A DNA stretch of 38,047 bases, taken from IMG/VR virus record IMGVR_UViG_3300034101_001526, positions 1-38,047 of that record. One strand, written 5' to 3'. The position numbers were made by a program, and so were the translations under genes. Under the pieces are notes generated by a model, which was not told the DNA's origin, ran no database searches, and worked only from the letters and a program-made list of their open reading frames with translations. The number at the start of each line of letters is the position of its first letter. Position 1 is the stretch's first letter. Below, one piece after another: positions 29,660-38,047 of the stretch. Source of the stretch: a virus.

Positions 29660-32600
29660 ATGAGCCAAAAAGTTAAATTACGCAGAAGCGCAATTCCAGG
29701 AAACAAACCTACAACAACCCAATTAGATTTAGGAGAATTAGCCATCAATACTAATGATGGTAAAATATATTTTGAAAAATCCTCTTCTTTAGGAGAATCA
29801 ATTCAAGAAGTATTTGTAACAGATGCTTGGATAACAGGTTCATTACAAGTTACTGGTTCAAATACTTTAATTGGAACTACTTCATTAACTGGCTCACTTA
29901 ATGTATCAGGTTCAACAACTCAAATTGGTAATAATACATTAATTGGAGAAACAGTATTATCCGGTAGTATTATTATTTCAGGATCAGGAGCTCCAGGTTC
30001 ACCTACAGCCTCTGTTCAAATATTTGGTAACACTGAACAAACTGGATATTTAAGATTTTTACCTGTAACCACTAATATAGATACTTCTATATCAGCTTCA
30101 TACATTTATGTTTCTGGCTCTACAAATGACTTATATTTTTCCCAAAATGGTGAAGGATATACTAACGTAACTCGTTTACGTTGGTTAGAAGGTAATTTAT
30201 ACACAGGTTTATTACATGGTGGTGTACTTTCTACAGCTTCATCTACTGTTTATCAAATAAGTAGTGGTAGTGGTATTATAGTAAATTTAAATGCAAGTTT
30301 AACTGATGATCCATTTCCAACAATACAATATTTAAATTGGGGAAATTTAACTGCTAGTATAGCTCCTCTTACAGCTTCATATCAACAAGCTTTTGTTGGT
30401 ATTGATTCAACTAATAACATTTTTCAACAAGGTACTCCATTTTCAAATGGTCAGTTTGATGTAATAATTAATATTGGTAATGTGTTATTTCAAAACCAAT
30501 CAACAATTAATGGTGTTAAAACACAACCTTCAGTTGCTTATGGAGCTCAACAACAACAAAATGTATTTAATAGAGCATTTGGTCCTTTAAAATTATCTGG
30601 ATATACTTTAGCACCTAGTGGTTCTTCAACTGGTGGTTTAATAGTTGGAAGTGGTACAGCTTACGCACCAGGTTCTAACTATATTATAGATCCAAACGAA
30701 CCTTATTATACTGTTGATAATGGAACTAATATATCTAAAATATTTAGATACTACCAGTCAGGATCTACTTGGGTATATTTAACAAATGCTGGTGCGGGAT
30801 TTACTACAATTGACCCTAGCCAATATTCAAATAATGGTACTTTAACTCCAGTGCAACCTAATGATTGGTCTATACAACGTGTATTTTGGTTTCCCAATTC
30901 AGTAACAAAAGCGATAGTTGTATATTATGGTAATCAATCTTATTCAACTGAAGCTAATGCTATAGCTAATATAAACATTGAATCATTTGTTGAAGCCCCT
31001 AACACAGCGGCAAATGCGATTTATTTAGGAGCAATAATAATTAGAGGTAACGGTGTGTTTACCAATGCCTCTGATTTTACAATTGTACCAGGAGGCTTAT
31101 TTAGACAAGTAGGAGGATCAGGAGGTGGAGGTTCTATAATAACTCAAACTTTAGCAGGCTTATCCGATGTTAATATATCAGGTCCTTTAAATGGACAGCC
31201 TTTAGTGTATAATAATATATCAACTAAATGGGAAAACAGTAGTACATTAACAGCAAGTTTAGATGGTAATGCTACAACAGCAACATCAGCCTCATACGCT
31301 TTAAGTTCATCTTATGCTTTAACAGCATCATTTGCCATCACGCCTACAGTATCTGGTTTATCAGGTATTTCAGGTTTAAGTGGTATATCTGGTTTAAGTG
31401 GCCTTTCAGGCATATCAGGCTTAAGTGGTATATCTGGACTTTCAGGAACTTCAGGTATCTCAGGTTTAGAAGGTACTTCTGGTATAAGTGGTCTTTCAGG
31501 CCAAGTAGGATCTTCAGGTCTTTCTGGTTTAAGTGGTACTTCTGGCATATCAGGTCTAGAAGGTACTTCAGGAATTTCTGGACTTTCAGGTGCATCAGGC
31601 CAAGTAGGTACTTCAGGTATAAGCGGTTTATCAGGTGCAAGTGGTCAGGTTGGAGCGAGTGGTATTTCAGGTCTAGAAGGTACTTCAGGACTTTCTGGTC
31701 TATCAGGAGCATCAGGTGCTTCAGGTCAAGTTGGTACTAGTGGTATAAGTGGTCTATCAGGTGCGAGTGGTGCATCTGGTCAAATAGGAACTTCAGGAAT
31801 ATCAGGTTTAAGCGGTGCTTCAGGTATAAGTGGTCTTTCAGGAGCAAGTGGTGCTTCAGGTCAAGTTGGAACAAGTGGTATTTCAGGTCTAGAAGGTACT
31901 TCAGGTATATCAGGTTTATCAGGTCAAATAGGTACATCTGGTTTATCAGGTTTAAGCGGTACATCAGGAGCTAGTGGTATTTCAGGTTTATCTGGTGCTT
32001 CAGGTCTTTCAGGACTAAGCGGTGCTTCAGGAGCATCAGGCCAAGTAGGTACTTCAGGTCTTTCAGGATTATCAGGAGCTAGTGGTGCTTCAGGTGCAAG
32101 TGGAGCCTCAGGTCAAGTAGGTGCTAGTGGTATAAGTGGTCTTTCAGGAGCAAGTGGTGCTTCAGGCCAAGTTGGAACAAGTGGTATAAGTGGTTTATCA
32201 GCTGCTACATCAATATCTAATAATGTAGATAATTACATTGTAACAGCAACAGGAAACTCAGGAACTCCATTTAATGGTGAATCTTTACTTCAATTTGATG
32301 GCCAAAAATTAAGTGTATTATATCAATCAGGAGATGAAGGTGGAGAAATACTTTTAAATAAACCAGTCACTAACACATCACTTACAGGTAGTGGTATAAC
32401 TATTGACTCATATCAAAATAGAATAAGATTTTTTGAACAAGGAGGTACAGCGAGAGGAGCTTACATTGATTTAACAGCGTGTTTAGGAGGTGCGGGAACA
32501 AATTTACTTTCAGGAGGTGCATCTGGACTTTCAGGTTTATCAGGTGCTTCAGGTGCTTCAGGACAAGTAGGTACTTCAGGTATCTCAGGACTAAGTGGAG

Positions 32601-35362
32601 CCTCAGGTGCGAGTGGAGCATCAGGAGCATCAGGTGCAAGCGGTATAAGTGGTCTTTCAGGAGCAAGTGGTGCTTCAGGAGCAAGTGGTCAAGTTGGTAC
32701 ATCTGGTATAAGTGGTTTATCAGGTGCTAGTGGTGCTTCAGGACAAATAGGAACATCTGGTATTTCAGGACTAAGTGGTGCTAGCGGAGCTTCAGGTGCA
32801 AGTGGTGCGTCAGGAGCAAGTGGAATTAGCGGTTTATCAGGTGCAAGCGGTGCATCAGGACAAGTAGGAACAAGCGGTATTTCAGGTTTATCAGGCGCTA
32901 GTGGAGCAAGTGGTGCTTCAGGTGCAAGTGGTGCTTCAGGTGCTAGCGGTATTTCAGGTTTATCAGGCGCTAGTGGAGCAAGTGGTGCTTCAGGTGCAAG
33001 TGGTGCTTCAGGTGCTAGCGGTATTTCAGGTTTATCAGCTGCTACTTCTATAACTAATAATGTTAATAATTATGTAGTAACAGCTACAGGAAATTCAGGT
33101 ACTCCATTTAATGGAGAAGCAAATTTAACATTTGATGGTTCGACATTAGAAGTAAGTGGTTCAGCTCAAGTTTCTCGAATTTCATCAGCTACTACTACTT
33201 TATATAATACATATAGAGCAAATAATATTGAAGTTGGATATATAGGAAATGGAGAAGGATTAGTTAGTGGTGGTTCAGCTACATCTTTTGGTATTAGAGC
33301 AGAATCAGACATGATTTTTGCAATTACAAATACTACAAGAATGGTAATTTCAAGTAGTGGTAATGTAGGTATTGGTACTACAACTCCACAAGGTAAACTA
33401 TCTATTGATGGTGGAAATATTAGATTTAACTATAATAATGCAGCCGCTAATTATTATATGTATTTAAATCATGCTAATGCTCAAGATGGTGGTATATTAT
33501 TGTCTAGAGATAATTCCACATTAGATTGGCAGATGAGCAATGCAGCGTCATCAGGAGACTTTTTCTTATATTCATATGGTACTAGTGCTTCACCATTTTA
33601 TATAACAAGAGCTAATGGTTATGTAGGTGTTGGATTAACATCACCTCAAAAACCATTAGATGTATTTTCAAATGCTAATGATTTTGTTACTGTAGGTGCT
33701 TATCAATTAGGAGTAGGTCAATGGGCTGGTATACATTTTGGTTATAGGGAAAATAATACAAATTATAGAAAATCAGCTATAGTATTCCAAAGAACAGACC
33801 TTACATCTGGAAATGCTCAAGGAAAGGTACATATATTAAATGGACCACAAGCAGGTGCTGGAAGTGCTACTTTATCAGATGCTAAATTAACTATTGCTGA
33901 AAATGGTAATGTAGGTATTGGTTATACAAGTCCAGCAGCATTATTACAAATTGGATATCAAAATACATCAGCTGAACTTTTAAGATTAGGTATTAATTAC
34001 TCTGCTCAAAACTCTGAAAGAGGTGCTATTATTTGGCATGATGGTTCTGGAATAACAGGTAAAATTTGGAGTGAATATGATGGTACTAATACAAAATTAA
34101 ATTTTGGTGGATTATATAATGGCTCTTATAATCAAGGAACTGTTTTAACTATTAATGGAAATAGTAATGTAGGTATAGGAACAGTAGACCCACTTTCTAA
34201 ATTATATATAGAAGGAGGATCAGCAGATTGGAATGAAACAACTCCAGGTTTATCAGTAGGTACTATACATTTAGATCCAGGAGTAACTACTGATAACTTT
34301 GGAAACGCTATTACATTTGGAACTTCAGATTCAGCAGGTGGTACACAAGCACAAGCTGGAATATATATAAGATCAGATGGTGCGTATGGTACTAAAATGT
34401 ATTTTGCTACTACAAATGCTTATATATCAGGAGCAAAAACAGCGATGATGATAAATTCTGATGGTACTATAGGTGTAGGAACAACATCTCCACTTTCATC
34501 ATTTGATGTTTTAAATAAAGTATTAATAGGAACTGATGGTACTTATGGTTCAGGATATGGAATGATAGGTTTTGGTGGTACTACAAATGGATCAAATAGA
34601 ATTATAGCTTCTCCCACGGGTACTGATGGTATATATATTATGGCTGCTACAAGTCGAGCAATATACTTTAGACCAAACGGAGGTACTACAGATACATTAA
34701 TAGTAGGAGCTAATGGAGAATTAACACAATTAGAAACAATAAATATAAATGACTCAGTACCTTTAGCATTTACTAATACAGGTACTGGTAATAATCAAAC
34801 ATTAATATACGCTAATACAACTAATTACTTATTATTTGATGTTGCTGCTAATGCTCCTTATGTTAATTTTAAGAAAAGAGGACAAGCAACATCAACAATG
34901 TTCTTAGACACTACTAACTTTAGAGTAGGTATCAATAATAACACATCACCTGCTGTATCATTAGATGTTACTGGTGATATAAATGCTACAGGAGATATAG
35001 TAGCTTACGCTTCAGATGAAAGATTAAAAACAAATTTACAACCTATAGAAAATGCTTTAGATAAAGTTAATACTTTAAGAGCAATTACTTATGAACAAAG
35101 TGAATTAGCTAATAAATATATGGAACCTAGACCATATAGACAAGCAGGGGTTATAGCTCAAGATGTACAAAAAGTATTACCTGAAGTAATAAAATTAGCT
35201 CCATTTGATACTACTAGAGATGAAAATAATAATATAGTAAGTAAAACAGGAGAAAATTATTTAACAGTACAATATGATAAATTAGTACCTTTATTAATTG
35301 CTTCAATTCAAGAATTAACTAATAAAGTAAATAGTTTAGAAGAACAACTTAAAAATAAATAG
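29660..35362 (+). CDS. Giant tail fibre with collagen-like tracts and S74 chaperone
   Basis: A 1900-residue protein. Residues 1-45 (KVKLRRSAIPGNKPT, LDLGELAINTNDGKIYF) form a typical virion-attachment start. A GSLNVSGS-type shaft and a mixed beta region follow to about 560. Collagen-like Gly-X-Ser triplets occupy 566-847 and 953-1126, each followed by a copy of an AATSIxNNV...TATGNSGTPFNGE domain. Then come about six GNVGIGTTTP-like repeats between 1200 and 1780. The C-terminus from about S1785 (SDERLKTNLQPIENALDKV...GVIAQDVQKVLPE) is an S74-type intramolecular chaperone that trimerises the fibre and cleaves itself off. Probable host-recognition fibre. Confidence 0.93.
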   Translation: MSQKVKLRRSAIPGNKPTTTQLDLGELAINTNDGKIYFEKSSSLGESIQEVFVTDAWITGSLQVTGSNTLIGTTSLTGSLNVSGSTTQIGNNTLIGETVLSGSIIISGSGAPGSPTASVQIFGNTEQTGYLRFLPVTTNIDTSISASYIYVSGSTNDLYFSQNGEGYTNVTRLRWLEGNLYTGLLHGGVLSTASSTVYQISSGSGIIVNLNASLTDDPFPTIQYLNWGNLTASIAPLTASYQQAFVGIDSTNNIFQQGTPFSNGQFDVIINIGNVLFQNQSTINGVKTQPSVAYGAQQQQNVFNRAFGPLKLSGYTLAPSGSSTGGLIVGSGTAYAPGSNYIIDPNEPYYTVDNGTNISKIFRYYQSGSTWVYLTNAGAGFTTIDPSQYSNNGTLTPVQPNDWSIQRVFWFPNSVTKAIVVYYGNQSYSTEANAIANINIESFVEAPNTAANAIYLGAIIIRGNGVFTNASDFTIVPGGLFRQVGGSGGGGSIITQTLAGLSDVNISGPLNGQPLVYNNISTKWENSSTLTASLDGNATTATSASYALSSSYALTASFAITPTVSGLSGISGLSGISGLSGLSGISGLSGISGLSGTSGISGLEGTSGISGLSGQVGSSGLSGLSGTSGISGLEGTSGISGLSGASGQVGTSGISGLSGASGQVGASGISGLEGTSGLSGLSGASGASGQVGTSGISGLSGASGASGQIGTSGISGLSGASGISGLSGASGASGQVGTSGISGLEGTSGISGLSGQIGTSGLSGLSGTSGASGISGLSGASGLSGLSGASGASGQVGTSGLSGLSGASGASGASGASGQVGASGISGLSGASGASGQVGTSGISGLSAATSISNNVDNYIVTATGNSGTPFNGESLLQFDGQKLSVLYQSGDEGGEILLNKPVTNTSLTGSGITIDSYQNRIRFFEQGGTARGAYIDLTACLGGAGTNLLSGGASGLSGLSGASGASGQVGTSGISGLSGASGASGASGASGASGISGLSGASGASGASGQVGTSGISGLSGASGASGQIGTSGISGLSGASGASGASGASGASGISGLSGASGASGQVGTSGISGLSGASGASGASGASGASGASGISGLSGASGASGASGASGASGASGISGLSAATSITNNVNNYVVTATGNSGTPFNGEANLTFDGSTLEVSGSAQVSRISSATTTLYNTYRANNIEVGYIGNGEGLVSGGSATSFGIRAESDMIFAITNTTRMVISSSGNVGIGTTTPQGKLSIDGGNIRFNYNNAAANYYMYLNHANAQDGGILLSRDNSTLDWQMSNAASSGDFFLYSYGTSASPFYITRANGYVGVGLTSPQKPLDVFSNANDFVTVGAYQLGVGQWAGIHFGYRENNTNYRKSAIVFQRTDLTSGNAQGKVHILNGPQAGAGSATLSDAKLTIAENGNVGIGYTSPAALLQIGYQNTSAELLRLGINYSAQNSERGAIIWHDGSGITGKIWSEYDGTNTKLNFGGLYNGSYNQGTVLTINGNSNVGIGTVDPLSKLYIEGGSADWNETTPGLSVGTIHLDPGVTTDNFGNAITFGTSDSAGGTQAQAGIYIRSDGAYGTKMYFATTNAYISGAKTAMMINSDGTIGVGTTSPLSSFDVLNKVLIGTDGTYGSGYGMIGFGGTTNGSNRIIASPTGTDGIYIMAATSRAIYFRPNGGTTDTLIVGANGELTQLETININDSVPLAFTNTGTGNNQTLIYANTTNYLLFDVAANAPYVNFKKRGQATSTMFLDTTNFRVGINNNTSPAVSLDVTGDINATGDIVAYASDERLKTNLQPIENALDKVNTLRAITYEQSELANKYMEPRPYRQAGVIAQDVQKVLPEVIKLAPFDTTRDENNNIVSKTGENYLTVQYDKLVPLLIASIQELTNKVNSLEEQLKNK
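31355..32200 (+). repeat. Collagen-like Gly-X-Ser tract 1
   Basis: 94 consecutive triplets, each beginning with Gly; most are GLS, GIS, GAS or GTS, with periodic GLE, GQV and GQI. Proline is absent, which is unusual for collagen-like sequence. Codons vary (GGT/GGA/GGC, TCA/AGT/TCT), so this is an old expansion for the most part. Confidence 0.92.
32516..33037 (+). repeat. Collagen-like Gly-X-Ser tract 2
   Basis: 58 consecutive Gly-initial triplets, dominated by GAS, again without proline. It is separated from tract 1 by about 105 residues of globular sequence. Confidence 0.92.
32879..33022 (+). repeat. Exact 72-bp tandem duplication
   Basis: Two identical 72-base units (32879-32950 and 32951-33022) followed by a 16-base partial third. 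Each encodes eight triplets. Base identity, against the codon variety of the rest, points to recent slippage or unequal recombination. Confidence 0.92.
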
Positions 35363-35364
35363 TT

Positions 35365-35931
35365 ATGACTATAACAGGTTCAGGAGCAATTTTGATGAGT
35401 GATTTAAATATAGAGTTTGGAAGAGGAGGTACCTCTCAACTTTCATTATCTCAATCATTCGCTGGTACTTATGCTCAATATGGTGCTATAAATAGAAATA
35501 CTGAAGCAGGTCAAAATGTAACTAGTGTATTTAATGGAGGTACTGATTTTGCTATAAGTTGGTTTTATGATTATAATGATACAGCTACAGTACATTGGAC
35601 TTATAATTTTGAAAACGTATCACCAACTTTAATTAACATAAGTGTTGATTATAATTCTGTTAATTTATATAATATAATGGGATGGGCAGGTGTTGACACT
35701 AACTCAGATGTTAATACAGGAACTTCAAGTGGAGCTAGTTTAGGTGATATAAATTTAACATTAAACGCAGGCGGTATTCCTAATTTTGTAGATATAACTT
35801 GTTATGATACTGATACTAGGGATATTATATTTCAAATAACTGGAGATACACCTAATAATTATGGTGGAGGTTCAATTGGTCAAATTTATGGTTATCAACG
35901 CTTTACTTTAGATCTATATTTTTACGATTAA
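35365..35931 (+). CDS. Tail-associated structural protein
   Basis: A 188-residue protein. The N-terminus (ITGSGAILMSDLNIEFGRGG followed by SLSQ) matches a short motif, (G)xISMSDINTEFGR...SLS, that I associate with phage tail/adhesin proteins. The rest is beta-rich, with many Asn, Asp and aromatic residues (DFAISWFYDYNDTATVHWTY), suggesting a beta-sandwich that could bind a ligand. It follows the giant fibre by 2 nt and may be a fibre-tip or base component. Confidence 0.68.
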   Translation: MTITGSGAILMSDLNIEFGRGGTSQLSLSQSFAGTYAQYGAINRNTEAGQNVTSVFNGGTDFAISWFYDYNDTATVHWTYNFENVSPTLINISVDYNSVNLYNIMGWAGVDTNSDVNTGTSSGASLGDINLTLNAGGIPNFVDITCYDTDTRDIIFQITGDTPNNYGGGSIGQIYGYQRFTLDLYFYD

Positions 35932-35936
35932 AATAA

Positions 35937-35944
35937 TATTTATA
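35937..35944 (+). promoter_or_regulatory. Candidate late promoter TATTTATA
   Basis: Exact octamer 5 nt after the previous stop and 10 nt before the ATG at 35955. Confidence 0.45.
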
Positions 35945-35954
35945 ATAAAATAAA

Positions 35955-36350
35955 ATGGCAATAGAAATTTCAAATTTTAACCCTGTATGGACTTTTGTTA
36001 ACTCTAACACAGCTCCTATATCTAATGTTATTCCTCAATTTTATGATGGAACTTACTTATTTGTTTTATGCTCTATAAATAATGGAACATCAGTTTCAGT
36101 TACAGCTAACTTATATGATAAAAAACCAGGTTATATTACAGGTTCATTACCTTCAGGTTCAGCATCAGGCTCCCAACCTCCAATAGTTTATAATGGTGCT
36201 GTGATGATAGCAAATCTAAACTATGGAAGTATTGAAACAGATGTTCAAGGTAATATTTTATTAGCCGGACATGAATATATTGTATCTCAATCATTAATAC
36301 AAAATCCAACAGTAGACTTTACTATAGTTGATCTTTCAGGTTCTATATAA
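35955..36350 (+). CDS. Hypothetical beta-rich protein of the fibre module
   Basis: A 131-residue protein, beta-rich, with Ser/Gly stretches (GSLPSGSASGSQPPI) and few charges. No family recognised. The pattern and position suggest a small structural or accessory fibre protein. It has a TATTTATA box upstream, and a different, host-like promoter begins 1 nt after its stop, marking the end of the late fibre unit. Confidence 0.6.
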   Translation: MAIEISNFNPVWTFVNSNTAPISNVIPQFYDGTYLFVLCSINNGTSVSVTANLYDKKPGYITGSLPSGSASGSQPPIVYNGAVMIANLNYGSIETDVQGNILLAGHEYIVSQSLIQNPTVDFTIVDLSGSI

Positions 36351-36351
36351 T

Positions 36352-36382
36352 TTGGCTTTTTAAAGTTAATTTTATATATTAC
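36352..36382 (+). promoter_or_regulatory. Candidate Bacteroidota-type promoter
   Basis: TTTG (36352-36355) within TTTGGCTTTTT, 19-nt spacer, TATATTAC (36375-36382), 8 nt before the ATG at 36391. Same extended box as at 8997 and 12012. Confidence 0.5.
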
Positions 36383-36390
36383 AAACAGTT

Positions 36391-38047
36391 ATGAAACAAA
36401 TTACAGTTATAATCCATACGGAAAGTGATCTGCTTTTAGATACATTAATTGATACTTTAAGAATAAGTAATATAAGGGAGAACATAACTAACCTTTTAAT
36501 AAATGCTAAAGGATGTACTCCTTGGACTAATGATATATTATTTCAAAAAATAATCTCTTTACCTAAGAATTATTATGAAATAACTCCTACAGAAAAATCT
36601 TCTACAAACTCAATAGTAGAACTTTTAACTAAAGTTAAAACAGAACAAGTTTTAATATTACATGAAAATATATTACCGCTTATACCATTTAAAGAATGGG
36701 ATAAAACGACTAATACTTATTTATTAGCGCCTACTAATGATTTATTACGCCTTAATTGGGACAATAAATACAATTATATAAACGGGTTTATTGCGGATTT
36801 AATAACACAAAAAACAGGATATATCTTTGATATAAAAGATGAACGTTATTTTAAAAAAGCAAAACATCCTTTACTTAATGAAAGAATAATTCATATAGGG
36901 GGTGGTTTAGGAGATCATGTTATGGCTTATCCTTTATTAGAAAAAATAGGAAAAGATGTTTATGTTTCTTGTGTTTATCCATTTGCTATAAGTCATATTA
37001 AAACTAAAGGGCAAATAGAATGGTCAGATGAATTATTTGGAGGTTATAATAGATTTGTTTATAATTATGGTTCTTCAAATAATACTCCTACTATAATAGA
37101 TGCTTACTTTGAAATGTATGGAGAAAAAAGAGAAGAACAAGATATACTAAAATACACAGGTCCTATAACTCCTTATGAAAAATATAAACCAATAGCTCTA
37201 ATAAGTACAACAGCAGCTAAAATTGGAGGATTAGATTCAAATAAAGATTGGCCTGAAATTAGATGGTTTAAATTAATATATGAATTAAAACAATTAGGTT
37301 ATCATGTTATACAAGTAGGTTCTTATAAAGATAATCAATTACCTTTATCTCCAGCTCCTGGAGGAGTAGATGAAAAATTTTTAGACAGATCAATTCCAGA
37401 ATTAGCGGGCTTAATTGAAGCCTCAGATTTATGGTTAAGTGTAGATACATTCTTTCATCATTTTGCTTCATCAGTAAAACCAGAAGTAGGAATATGTTTA
37501 ACACCATTTTATAATAATCATGCTAAACATAAAAGAGTTACTTACATAGAAAAAGATTGTGGTAAAGATTATTATGATAGAAGATGGTGGCTAGATTCAC
37601 AACAACCAGAAAGAAAAGATTGTATGAATTTAATTACGGTAGAAGATGTTTTAAAAAAGATTAATAAACCTAATACTAAAAGAAAATATAAAGTAATATA
37701 TTATAGTTTAGGACCTAAAGATAATTGTTCTAATTGGAGAGCTTATATGCCATTTGATAGGACATCAGAACATATAGAATATAATATAATTGATTTAAAT
37801 AATGATAAGTTTGATTTAGAAAGAGATAAACAAGTAGATATAGTAATATTTAATAGACCAGTAATAAATTTATTAGATTATATAAAAACATTACAATCAT
37901 TTGGAGTTAAAGTTATAGTAGATTATGATGATGTATTTCCTTATGTAGATTTAACTGAATCAGTTTTTATAACTGCTTATACAGAAATGTTAAGTATTTT
38001 ACAACAAACTGATATGGTAATAACCACTAATAATACTTTAAAATTTT
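36391..38047 (+). CDS. Partial two-domain glycosyltransferase
   Basis: The frame is open from the ATG at 36391 to the window end (552 codons seen, no stop). After an N-terminal domain of about 160 residues, a GT9/heptosyltransferase-like domain follows: IIHIGGGLGDHVMAYPLLEK (as in LPS heptosyltransferases), then DSNKDWPEIRWFKLIYELK, VIQVGSYKDN and SIPELAGLIEASDLWLSVDT. After about residue 430 a second domain begins (KVIYYSLGPKDNCSNWRAY, later GVKVIVDYDDVFPYVD) that resembles GT4-type transferases. It could modify host surface glycans or glycosylate fibre proteins. Separate promoter. Confidence 0.8.
   Translation, partial: MKQITVIIHTESDLLLDTLIDTLRISNIRENITNLLINAKGCTPWTNDILFQKIISLPKNYYEITPTEKSSTNSIVELLTKVKTEQVLILHENILPLIPFKEWDKTTNTYLLAPTNDLLRLNWDNKYNYINGFIADLITQKTGYIFDIKDERYFKKAKHPLLNERIIHIGGGLGDHVMAYPLLEKIGKDVYVSCVYPFAISHIKTKGQIEWSDELFGGYNRFVYNYGSSNNTPTIIDAYFEMYGEKREEQDILKYTGPITPYEKYKPIALISTTAAKIGGLDSNKDWPEIRWFKLIYELKQLGYHVIQVGSYKDNQLPLSPAPGGVDEKFLDRSIPELAGLIEASDLWLSVDTFFHHFASSVKPEVGICLTPFYNNHAKHKRVTYIEKDCGKDYYDRRWWLDSQQPERKDCMNLITVEDVLKKINKPNTKRKYKVIYYSLGPKDNCSNWRAYMPFDRTSEHIEYNIIDLNNDKFDLERDKQVDIVIFNRPVINLLDYIKTLQSFGVKVIVDYDDVFPYVDLTESVFITAYTEMLSILQQTDMVITTNNTLKF

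Noticed and set aside
31312-32730. Several open frames on the opposite strand and in other frames across the collagen-like tracts.
   Set aside because: They are produced by the repetitive Gly-X-Ser coding sequence; their translations are low-complexity Leu/His/Tyr or Pro/Glu repeats with no start context.
31355-33037. Dense short repeats that could suggest a CRISPR array or minisatellite.
   Set aside because: The repeat period is 9 bases (or multiples) in frame with a long ORF; there are no spacers of uniform length or palindromic repeats.

Overview
This window reads as part of the late/structural half of a large, AT-rich, T4-like contractile-tailed phage genome. All credible genes lie on the + strand, are tightly packed, and often overlap as ATGA or TAATG. 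The head genes are recognisable as relatives of T4 gp17, gp20, gp21, gp22, gp23, gp13, gp14 and gp15, and a PhoH ATPase is present. The host is probably a Bacteroidota bacterium: most starts are preceded by A-rich sequence rather than a Shine-Dalgarno, and three intergenic regions carry a TTTG - about 20 nt - TATATT arrangement resembling the -33/-7 promoters of that phylum. No tRNA, rRNA, integrase, CRISPR array or insertion sequence was seen. The longest stretch without a gene is about 210 bp (20855-21064).

Layout. (1) 1-8906: about 15 small to medium proteins of mostly unknown function. Many begin with a short amphipathic helix ending in (I/L)-x-E, of two types (MKKSELRQLIKEE-like and [12 protein letters not shown]-like). 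I interpret these as capsid-targeting sequences cut by the gp21 prohead protease, as in T4 internal proteins. This would make the block a cargo set packaged in the head and possibly injected; one member has a PD-(D/E)XK nuclease motif. (2) 8339-9030: a 25-bp direct repeat flanks an unknown gene, followed by a 13-codon ORF containing a strong hairpin and then a host-like promoter. (3) 9034-12903: metabolic and accessory genes: FAD oxidoreductase, GIY-YIG homing endonuclease, LpxH-like metallophosphatase, A-type Fe-S carrier and a P-loop NTPase. (4) 12925-14402: another tagged protein and an overlapping pair of membrane-anchored coiled-coil proteins that could be spanins. (5) 14404-23838: terminase, portal, unknown head proteins, protease, scaffold and major capsid protein. 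(6) 23924-27836: small membrane ORF, PhoH, neck and tail-completion proteins. (7) 27839-36350: fibre and adhesin genes, including a 1900-residue fibre with two long Gly-X-Ser collagen-like tracts and a C-terminal S74-type chaperone. (8) 36391-end: a two-domain glycosyltransferase running off the window.

Regulation. The octamer TATTTATA (or a one-base variant) lies just upstream of start codons at about a dozen gene boundaries, all in the direction of transcription. It is the best candidate for this phage's late promoter. Terminator hairpins follow gp21, gp23 and the gene at 12062. The scaffold gene has a structured leader with an unusually clear Shine-Dalgarno, and the scaffold and capsid genes use more C-ending codons than their neighbours, consistent with high expression.
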